Below the pieces are notes generated by a model that was not told the origin of the DNA, searched no databases, and worked only from the letters and a program-made list of their open reading frames with translations. DNA of 8,790 nt from contig CAYFJO010000444.1 of the NCBI GenBank assembly GCA_964343305.1, forward strand, positions 1 to 8,790, in the 5' to 3' direction. The stretch is from CAYFJO01 sp964343305. GTDB lineage: Bacteria > Planctomycetota > Planctomycetia > Pirellulales > Pirellulaceae. The first letter of the stretch is position 1. Every line of letters begins with the position of its first letter. Positions 1 through 7,500 of this stretch are shown piece by piece. The position numbers were made by a program, and so were the translations under genes.

Positions 1-251
1 AAGCCAAAGTTCAAGAACAACGAGTGGTCGGCGAACTCACCGCGATTCAATTGGTCGCTGACACTGTTGTAGAGTTGGCGGACATCGTTTTGGTCGTTGA
101 TTCCGATTCCTTCCCAAACCCCGCTGGCTCCTCCACCCTCGCTGACAAGTTGATTCGTAATCAGGGGGCCAGACGACGTCTCTGACGCCGCCTCGGACAT
201 CACCGTCTCCGAAGAGACCGTGGCGAAAGGTCGAGCGGGTGAAGACTCGCT
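1..251 (-). other. Post-ACP linker and start of an unidentified C-terminal region
   Basis: About 82 residues follow the ACP before the window ends, still in frame. The first half is rich in Ser, Glu, Gly and Thr, typical of a flexible linker. The second half becomes helical-looking, with VRQLYNSVSDQLN, and ends in ADHSLFLNFG at the edge. The LFLNFG ending recalls the N(F/Y)GY stretch that precedes some SAM-dependent methyltransferase domains, but the diagnostic SAM-binding loop would lie outside the window. No thioesterase, reductase or docking signal is visible. Confidence 0.5.
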
Positions 252-3200
252 CCACTGCTCGACATGCCTGGCCAACATCCGCACGCTGGGGTTTTCGAAG
301 ATGGCGGAAACCGCCAATTCGACGCCGAATGCCTCCTTGATGCGGTTGCGAATCTGGATCGCTGTCAGCGAGTCGCCGCCCAACTGGAACATATCCTGCT
401 CGACGCAGATCTGTGTTGTTCCGAGCACAGAAGCAAAGATCTCGGCGAGCGAGTTTTCGAATGCCGTTTTCGGCGCTGCGGCTCCCGGCACCACCGCGTC
501 GCGTTGCTGGCCGGCCCGTTGATTGCGGTGCGTCATGACTTCAAATTGTTGCATTCGGCTCTGGAGATCTACCGTGGACACAACAAGCTGTGGGGTTCGC
601 AAGGCCAACGAGGCCCGAAAGACGGGGCCTGCCTCGTTCGGCAATATCGCAGTTACACCGCATGTGGCGTTGTCGTTCCAGGCATCCCAATTGACACTGA
701 TCCAGCGAGTTCCCCGCGCGTCATCACGGGACGTGGCCACGGAGTCGAGAAAGTGGTGTGCCGCGGCGTACGATAGCAAGCCCGGTCCGCCGACAACCGT
801 TGATAGCGAGGAAACCAGCCCGACAAAATCCAGCTCTGGCAACTTCAATTCATCGAGCACTTTAACCGCATCGGACTTGACTCGTAATTGCTCCTCGCAT
901 TGCTGCACGGTCGTGTCGGTCGTCCGGCAAAGCACTTCATTACCTGAATACCCCGCCGCATGGATCACTCCGTTGATTTCGCCGAATCGCTCGCGTGCAT
1001 CGGCGACGACGCCCTGCATTGGCTCGGTACAGGTGGCGTCGGCGGCACACACGAGAACTTCGGAACCGGCTTGCTCGAGTTTTGTGATGCGGGCGACGCG
1101 AGGATCGGCTTGAGGATTCCACTGATCACGTGGCGGCAATCCGCGACGACTGACCAGAACAAGTTTCACGGGGCCGCTTCGAGCAAGCTCCTCGGCCAAC
1201 GTGAGTCCGATGTTGCCCAGGCCCCCGGTAATCAGATAGACTCCGCCAACACGAGGCGTAGCATTCGTGCCCGGGGTCGCCTGGAGGCGTCGATAATCGA
1301 TCGTCCAACGATGCCGGCCACGGTAGGCGACGAAAGTGGCATCGCACTCTGCCTGTAATTCTTCGGCAATCGACTCGACCAGTGCGCCCGTCGAGGATCC
1401 TGTTTCCACATCAATGAGTTGAAATTGCACGTGTGGCAATTCTTGCGGGGCGATTTGGCAAACCGCCCGTAGTGTGGCTCGCGCTGCACAAAGCTGTTCT
1501 TCTCCATGCACCGACGCGACGTGGCTCGTTACGACCTTGACACGAGTCTCGCAATCGGATCGAGATGCGAGCGTTTTTGCGAGATTCAGTAGCGCATAAC
1601 AGCCACGCGCCTGTTCGTCGTCAGCAGTCACGGGCCGCGAGTTGCTCCAGAGATGCAAAACATGAAAGGGACCACCGACCTGCACGTCGTCGAACAACTG
1701 AGCGAAGTCGCTTTCTGAGCGGGGATTCAATTCACAACAGTTCTCATTCGTCTGGCGATATTCGTCGCCGACACGGACCCGGACTACTTGGCCGCAATCC
1801 CGCTCCAGACGGTCGATCAACTCGACGGCAAACGCGTTATCGTCCTCGAAAACGATCCAACTCGCATTCGACGACGGTTCGCTAGGTGTTGGCAAGATAG
1901 ACCGAGTCCAACTTGGTGCATACAGCCAATCTTCGACCGCTTCTCGCCCTCCCGCGTGAGGCACATTTGATGAGGGCGGCCGTTCGAACTGCTCGCGTTG
2001 GAACGGGTAGGTGGGCAGCGAGATTCGCCGCACGTTTCGATTGTGACAAACCGCCTCGAAGTTCGGGCTCGCACCCGCCAAAAATAGTTGGCCAGCCGCA
2101 TGCAGCAACACGGCGCGGTCTGACTTCTTTTCGGAAGCAGCACGGCACGAATGAAACACTCGATTCTGCGCGATTGCGCCGTGACGTTTCGCCAGCGAAC
2201 TCAATCCGCGTCCGGGGCCAACTTCCAGCAGGAGGCGACGTTCCTCCTGCATCAACAGAGCGACCCCGTCATTGAAACGCACCGCGTAACGCAGGTGGTT
2301 AACCCAATAGTCGACGCTGGTCGCCTCGCTCGCGGTGAGCCAGGAACCTGTCAGGTTGGAGACAATCGGAATCTGCGGTTCGCCGCGCGTGGTTCGTCTG
2401 ACTTCCTCACGGAAGTCCTCAAGCATTCCATCCATCGCCGACGTGTGGAAGGCATGAGAAGTGTTCAGTTTCCGCGTCGGGATTCCGCGACGTTCCAGTT
2501 CCTCTTGCGCGCCCTCAACTTGGTCGTTGGGCCCCGCCAACACCGTGAGATTCGGTCCGTTGACCGCGGCGATTGTCAATCCGAACGCACGGGCTTCGTC
2601 CTCAGGTAGTTCCACGGCGAGCATCGCCCCGGTCGGCATGCCCTGCGCCAGCCGAGCGCGGGCGACGAGCAATCGAATGGCACCGTCGTACTCAAAGACA
2701 CCAGCGAGACAGGCGGCGACATATTCCCCCACGCTGTGGCCAATCAGCGCATCCGGCTCGATTCCCCAGCTCTTCCAAAGCTGACCCAACGCGTACTCCA
2801 GCGTGAATAGAATCGGCTGAGTAAACTCGGTTTGATTCAGTTGTTTGGAACAGGCGTCGCCAAATAGCACGTCTCGGATATCCGCTTTGAGCAAAGGCTG
2901 AATTGCCTCCGCGCATTGATCCACCACTTCGGCGAACAACGGTTCTTGTTCGTAGATTCCCCTGGTCATACCGGCATACTGTGATCCCTGACCAGGAAAC
3001 ATGAAGGCAACGCTGGGCGTCGTGGCATCGGAATTGATCGTTGGCGGCTGATTCATCAGTGAGGTGCGTGCTTCAGCCGCATCGCGACAGACGGCGATTC
3101 TCTGATAGGCGAATCGCTGCCTGCCGCCGAGAAGCGTGTGCGAAACGTTGGCTAAATCGGTTTCCACATGCGCCTCGAGAAAACCAAGTAACTGTGCAGT

Positions 3201-4592
3201 CGACTGTTCCAACGCAGCTTCCGATTTCGCCGAGACGACGATCAATTGTTCATCGTGGCTGGCGTTTGTCGAAGAAGCCTGGGGGGCTTCCTCCAAGACG
3301 ACATGGGCGTTCGTGCCGCCAAAACCGAAACTGCTGACACCCGCCCGACGTGGCGATCCGTTGTTCTGCCACGATTGCAGCTCAGTATTTACGTAGAAAC
3401 ACGTCTTCGCGAAATCGATGGAGGGATTGGGCCGACGGTAGTTGATCGACGGCGGGAGCTGTCTGTGTCTAAGCGCCAAGACTGTCTTGATGAAGCCGCC
3501 CACACCAGCCGCCGAGATCATATGGCCGAGATTCGACTTGAGCGATCCGATCGCGCAGAACTGTCGCTTGTCCGTCTGAGACGCGAAAGCCGAGTGCAAC
3601 GCGGCGATTTCGATAGGGTCACCGAGCGACGTTCCCGTGCCGTGCGCTTCAACATAGCCGATCGAATCCGGCTTGATTCCCGCTTCGGCCTGCGCCATCG
3701 CGACGACTGCCGCTTGACCGTCAACGCTCGGCGCCGTGTACCCAGCTTTGTCACAGCCGTCATTGTTAATGGCTGCCCCTTTGATGACCGCGTGGATCGT
3801 ATCACCATCGTCAAGTGCGTCCTGCAGTCGCTTGAGAATGACGACGCCGCAGCCGTCACCACCGACGGTTCCGGCAGCTTCTGCATCGAATGGCCGGCAG
3901 ACACCCTCCGCAGAAAGAATCCCCCCATCCTCATAAACGTAGCCGGCTTGACGAGGATCATTGATGCCGACACCGCCGGTCAGCGCCATGTCGCACTGGT
4001 AGCTCAGCAAGTTCTGACAAGCGACCTGGATGGCGACCAGAGACGTTGAACAAGCGGTTTGAATTGTGAGCGCTGGACCTTTGAGATTCAGCTTGAACGC
4101 CACCCGTGTAGCGAAGTAGTCGCGGCTGTTCCCAAGAATCGACTGCATTTGAGCTGCGGAGGCGGTCAAACGAACCGATGATGTCAGACTAGCATCGCAA
4201 CCGGCGTAAACGCCGATGAGTCCATCGTATCGGTGTGGATCGTAGCCGGCATCTTCCAACGCCTGCCAGGCAACCTCAAGGAAGACTCGATGCTGCGGGT
4301 CCATCGCCCGCGCTTCGGCTGGCGAAACGCCGAAGAAGTTCGCGTCAAAATAGTCGGATTTTTTAACCACCGCCGCTGCGGGCACGTAATCCGGATGACG
4401 GCTCAGGGCATGTGGAACGCCCATGGAGTCCAGTTCCTCCGTTGAGAATCTGTTTACGCAGTCTCTTCCTTCCGCAATGTTTCGCCAGAATTGTCCGAGA
4501 TTCTCGGCCTGCGGAAAACGCCCAGCCATTCCGACGACAGCGATATCCCAACTGTCGTGGTCGTCGGGGGTCAGTTTGTTGGACTCGCTCAT
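1..4592 (-). CDS. Type I polyketide synthase, KS-AT-KR-ACP module, 3' end outside window
   Basis: I translated this frame from the ATG at 4592-4590 to the left edge and found no stop, giving 1530 codons of an unfinished gene. Domains in order: KS (about 15-437), linker, AT (about 528-825), post-AT linker with LPTYPFQRE (859-867), structural and catalytic KR (about 888-1300), ACP (about 1376-1444), then a Ser/Gly-rich stretch and the start of a further region. All KS and AT catalytic residues are present. The protein should condense a malonyl-derived unit onto the acyl group delivered by the preceding loading protein, then reduce the beta-keto group. No DH or ER is present in this module, so the expected product keeps a hydroxyl if the KR works. 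The KR has His instead of Asn at the fourth position after its Tyr. The start is firm: it has GGAGG five bases upstream and overlaps the previous stop. Confidence 0.93.
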   Translation of the reverse strand, partial: MSESNKLTPDDHDSWDIAVVGMAGRFPQAENLGQFWRNIAEGRDCVNRFSTEELDSMGVPHALSRHPDYVPAAAVVKKSDYFDANFFGVSPAEARAMDPQHRVFLEVAWQALEDAGYDPHRYDGLIGVYAGCDASLTSSVRLTASAAQMQSILGNSRDYFATRVAFKLNLKGPALTIQTACSTSLVAIQVACQNLLSYQCDMALTGGVGINDPRQAGYVYEDGGILSAEGVCRPFDAEAAGTVGGDGCGVVILKRLQDALDDGDTIHAVIKGAAINNDGCDKAGYTAPSVDGQAAVVAMAQAEAGIKPDSIGYVEAHGTGTSLGDPIEIAALHSAFASQTDKRQFCAIGSLKSNLGHMISAAGVGGFIKTVLALRHRQLPPSINYRRPNPSIDFAKTCFYVNTELQSWQNNGSPRRAGVSSFGFGGTNAHVVLEEAPQASSTNASHDEQLIVVSAKSEAALEQSTAQLLGFLEAHVETDLANVSHTLLGGRQRFAYQRIAVCRDAAEARTSLMNQPPTINSDATTPSVAFMFPGQGSQYAGMTRGIYEQEPLFAEVVDQCAEAIQPLLKADIRDVLFGDACSKQLNQTEFTQPILFTLEYALGQLWKSWGIEPDALIGHSVGEYVAACLAGVFEYDGAIRLLVARARLAQGMPTGAMLAVELPEDEARAFGLTIAAVNGPNLTVLAGPNDQVEGAQEELERRGIPTRKLNTSHAFHTSAMDGMLEDFREEVRRTTRGEPQIPIVSNLTGSWLTASEATSVDYWVNHLRYAVRFNDGVALLMQEERRLLLEVGPGRGLSSLAKRHGAIAQNRVFHSCRAASEKKSDRAVLLHAAGQLFLAGASPNFEAVCHNRNVRRISLPTYPFQREQFERPPSSNVPHAGGREAVEDWLYAPSWTRSILPTPSEPSSNASWIVFEDDNAFAVELIDRLERDCGQVVRVRVGDEYRQTNENCCELNPRSESDFAQLFDDVQVGGPFHVLHLWSNSRPVTADDEQARGCYALLNLAKTLASRSDCETRVKVVTSHVASVHGEEQLCAARATLRAVCQIAPQELPHVQFQLIDVETGSSTGALVESIAEELQAECDATFVAYRGRHRWTIDYRRLQATPGTNATPRVGGVYLITGGLGNIGLTLAEELARSGPVKLVLVSRRGLPPRDQWNPQADPRVARITKLEQAGSEVLVCAADATCTEPMQGVVADARERFGEINGVIHAAGYSGNEVLCRTTDTTVQQCEEQLRVKSDAVKVLDELKLPELDFVGLVSSLSTVVGGPGLLSYAAAHHFLDSVATSRDDARGTRWISVNWDAWNDNATCGVTAILPNEAGPVFRASLALRTPQLVVSTVDLQSRMQQFEVMTHRNQRAGQQRDAVVPGAAAPKTAFENSLAEIFASVLGTTQICVEQDMFQLGGDSLTAIQIRNRIKEAFGVELAVSAIFENPSVRMLARHVEQWSESSPARPFATVSSETVMSEAASETSSGPLITNQLVSEGGGASGVWEGIGINDQNDVRQLYNSVSDQLNRGEFADHSLFLNFG
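261..467 (-). other. Acyl carrier protein domain of the PKS module
   Basis: Residues about 1376-1444 form the carrier domain. Ser1408 (codon 371-369) in MFQLGGDSLTAIQIRNRI is the phosphopantetheine site, and the AIFENPSVRMLARHVE ending is standard. It follows a Gln/Arg/Ala-rich linker after the KR. Confidence 0.95.
693..1931 (-). other. Ketoreductase domain of the PKS module with an altered catalytic Asn
   Basis: Residues about 888-1110 are the structural half, from WLYAPSWTRS. The catalytic half has TGGLGNIG (1122-1129), HAAG, Lys1239, Ser1262 in SSLS and Tyr1275. The expected YAAAN is YAAAHHFLD, so the fourth tetrad residue is His1279 (codon 758-756). The LDD motif is absent (YSGN follows HAAG). 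The fold and cofactor site look intact, so activity is likely but less certain than for the first KR. Confidence 0.87.
2118..3011 (-). other. Acyltransferase domain, probably malonyl-CoA specific
   Basis: Residues about 528-825 start at FMFPGQGSQYAGM. The nucleophile Ser620 is in GHSVGEYVAA and the partner His716 is in HAFH (713-716). HAFH rather than YASH, and Val rather than Gln after the active Ser, are the established markers of malonyl-CoA over methylmalonyl-CoA. Presence of this domain makes the module cis-AT. Confidence 0.9.
3282..4550 (-). other. Ketosynthase domain of the PKS module
   Basis: Residues about 15-437 run from WDIAVVGMAGRFP to NAHVVLEEAP. The catalytic triad is complete: Cys181 in TACSTSL, His317 in EAHGTGT and His357 in SNLGH, with the usual spacings of 136 and 40 residues. 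The stretches VYEDGGILSAEG and NNDGCDKAGYTAPSVDGQ are, from memory, typical of KS domains in hybrid NRPS/PKS lines that accept chains from an adenylating module. That agrees with the gene upstream. Confidence 0.95.
4589..4592 (-). other. ATGA stop/start overlap between the two genes
   Basis: The TGA ending the loading protein and the ATG starting the PKS share the four bases ATGA. Overlaps of this kind commonly couple translation, giving similar amounts of two proteins that must meet. No promoter is needed between them and none is seen. Confidence 0.95.
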
Positions 4593-7500
4593 CTTCGCCT
4601 CCGTTTACTTTTTTGACGCGCGGCTCGCTGCCGCTCTGCGCGCTCGTTGACCGCTCGAAACGGTTCTTCGTCGCCCGCCGATTGCGCCGCTCCACGGTCT
4701 AACTCGGACGCCAAGGCCCGAATCGTGGGAAAGCGAAACAATTCGACGACGGACATCGTTCGTTGCGTTTGTTTCTTAATCTGGGCAACGACTCGAGGGA
4801 CATGAATCGATTGACCACCCAAGGCAAAGAACGTCTTGTCGATATCCAAATTCGAAGTATCCAGATTCAGCACGGCTTGCCAGATCTTGGCGACCATTTT
4901 CTCCGCCTCCGAGCGCGGCGGCGTGACGTTCGCCGAATCATCGTTGACAGACTTTCCGCATGCGGCTTCTGCAAATTGCTTGTGGAGCCGTCGGCAGGGC
5001 CCGCTCAGGAACCGGCTCACGTTGACGTTGGTTGGATCCAAACCAATGAGCGTCAGCGGTTGGCTGCTCAGCGATGCCGCCAACATGGAAACGACGCCTT
5101 GTTTCGGCTTGATCGTCAAGTACCCGCGCTGCCTGTAATGGCCTTGGTCGCTGACCCCTCGGCTAAGTCCAGTATCATCCCAAACACTGAAAGCGGCTGA
5201 CGAGAATTTGCGGCCAAGTCGACGCTGCTGCTCGCAAAATGCGTCGACAAAACTGTTCGCCGCCGCATAGGCCGCTGCACCGGCAACGCCAAACGTCCCC
5301 GCGAGCGACGAGGCGATGATCAGGAACGCTTTATCATCCAGAACTTCGCCCAGCGTTCGAGCACCCGCCACCTTGGGACGCAGAACGTCGAGCATGGCGT
5401 GTGGAGTTTCGTCGTTCAACCATCTGGTTGGGCAGGACCCGGCCAAGTGGATGGCCCCGTCAAAACCCGACCCAAAATGACACTCGGCTTGCAGCATCGC
5501 GTCCTTCAATCCGTCCGCGTCCGCGACATCCACAGCCGAGTAGAGCACGTCGCCCAACCATTTCAGTTGCTGAAACGATTCGTACCGCGAAGAATCACGG
5601 TCCAGTTCGGTTCGCCCGACGATCAGCAGTCGCGCGTCATATTGAGACAAGAGGTAACGGCACACATGCTGACCAAGGCCGCCCAGCCCGCCCGTGATGA
5701 GGATCGTCTGGCCCGTACTAAATGGTGACGACTCGTTTTCGTCGAATCTCGATTTCTCCAACCGCGCCACAAAACGGTTGCCGTTGCGATAGGCCACGTT
5801 CGCTTCCCCATCGGCGGCTGTCAGTTCATCCAGAACCATGTCTCCCGTGACGGGCGACGGGAACTCGACCAGGCGGCAATCGAAGTTGGGCCACTCCTGA
5901 GGAATGCTGTTGATCAAGCCCCGCAGCGCACCGTGCTCGGACGACTCGGCCAGATCCGCGGAAACGACGACAAGTCGAATCGGACGTTCCAGTCCTTGCG
6001 AATCCGACAAGGACTTGGCTAGTTGCAGGACGCTCGTCACACCCAGAGATTGGGCTCGCAAAAACGAGACCGTGTCGAAATGCTGCTGCTGGCGATGAGC
6101 CGCCCAACAGTGAACGATCTGACTCACGCACCGACCGCTTTGGGTGATTGCTTGAAGCAGCCACCGATAGTCTTCAGGCTGTTGCGGGTCGATACGATAA
6201 CAATTGTCATCAACCTGCGCAAACCTGCCGCCGATTTCGACGCGAACGCTATTGGGGCCAAGTTCGTCCAGTCGTTGAGCCTTCGAAACGAACGCGAGTG
6301 TGGTTCCCGTCAACGGACGTCGAGCCTCGATTTGTCGAGGGTGCCAGGTTCGATGGAAGAACCAATCGGGGATGGTGTTTTCGTTACCCAAGGCGCGATC
6401 AACTTGGGTCGTCAATTCAGCGAACTCGCCCTCCACGAAGCGCCGCGACAACGCGGAACGCTGGATCTTACCGCTTGTCGTCTTGGGAAACTGGGACTCG
6501 ACGACCGGCAGGACATGGTACGGTCTGATGCCGAAGTGCCGTGTCACCGTTTCGCTGATCGTCTGGATCAGCGTCGTATCGACACCGGGTGTCTCGGGAA
6601 CGAAGAACAGAGCGAAGCCTTCCTCACCACTACGATCATCGACGACGGCGCAGGCCGCGGAGCAGGTCGGTTGAACGCCGGCGATGTTGTTGACAACGTC
6701 TTCGATTTCGTAACAGTAGAAGTTCGCTCCGCGGACCACCAGCATTTCTTTCTCGCGGCCAGTCACGGCAAGCCGGCCGTCCTTCAAGAATCCCAGGTCT
6801 CCGGTGTTGAACCAACCATCGCCCACAAAGGCTTCTCGATTCGCCTCGTCGTTGAACAAATAGCCAGGGGTGACCGCCGGCCCGCGCAACTGCAAACGCC
6901 CGATGACGCATTCCGGAAGAACGGTTCCGTGCTCATCAGCGATGCGAATTTCGACCCCGGGAATAGCGGGCCCCAGGTCGGTGAAGGTGACCGATGTTCT
7001 GTTGCCGGCGTCGGTCATTTCCAATATGCCGTCGAGTGAATCTTTGCGGATACGGTGTACGCCGCGATCGGGCGTGAAATCGCGCGTGTACGCAATCCCG
7101 GTGCAAGATTCCGCCATCCCGAAGGCGGGTTGCATCGCTCGAGTGGGAACACCAAATGGCGCCGTTCGCTCCAGAAACTCCGAGATAACAGGCAGCGTCA
7201 CTTGCTCTCCGCCGTTGAGAAAGTACTTGACGGTACTCAGATCCCATCGCCGATCCGGGTTGTCCGCAAGCGCCTGGTTGATCAATTTGAACATAAAGTT
7301 GGGCGCATACGTTTGCGAAACTCGGTACCGCTGAATCAACTCGAACCAACGCAGAGGATCGGCGAGCAACAACTCGGTCGCAACGTGGATTTGCGAAGCT
7401 CCAAGATAGGTATCTCGCAGATGAGAAGTGAGTACCGACATTACGTGGTCGGTCGGCAGCCAACTGAGCGAAATGTCGTCCGAACAATAACCATTGTGTC

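Noticed and set aside
3518..3973. Minus-strand frame of 151 codons
   Set aside because: It overlaps the KS in a different frame on the same strand; the KS frame is uninterrupted and clearly coding.
3246..4049. + strand open frame of 267 codons
   Set aside because: It is antisense to the KS, whose catalytic residues and spacing are all conserved. The translation has no family resemblance.
1..4592. Possible frameshift or broken PKS, because no finished frame spans the left half
   Set aside because: Codon-by-codon reading of the frame from 4592 found no stop and domains in unbroken order. It is simply cut by the window edge.
6023..7039. Long + strand open frame of 338 codons
   Set aside because: It lies wholly opposite the ligase and KR regions of the loading protein, shows no recognisable motif, and is rich in Arg and Asp as expected from an antisense shadow of a GC-moderate gene.
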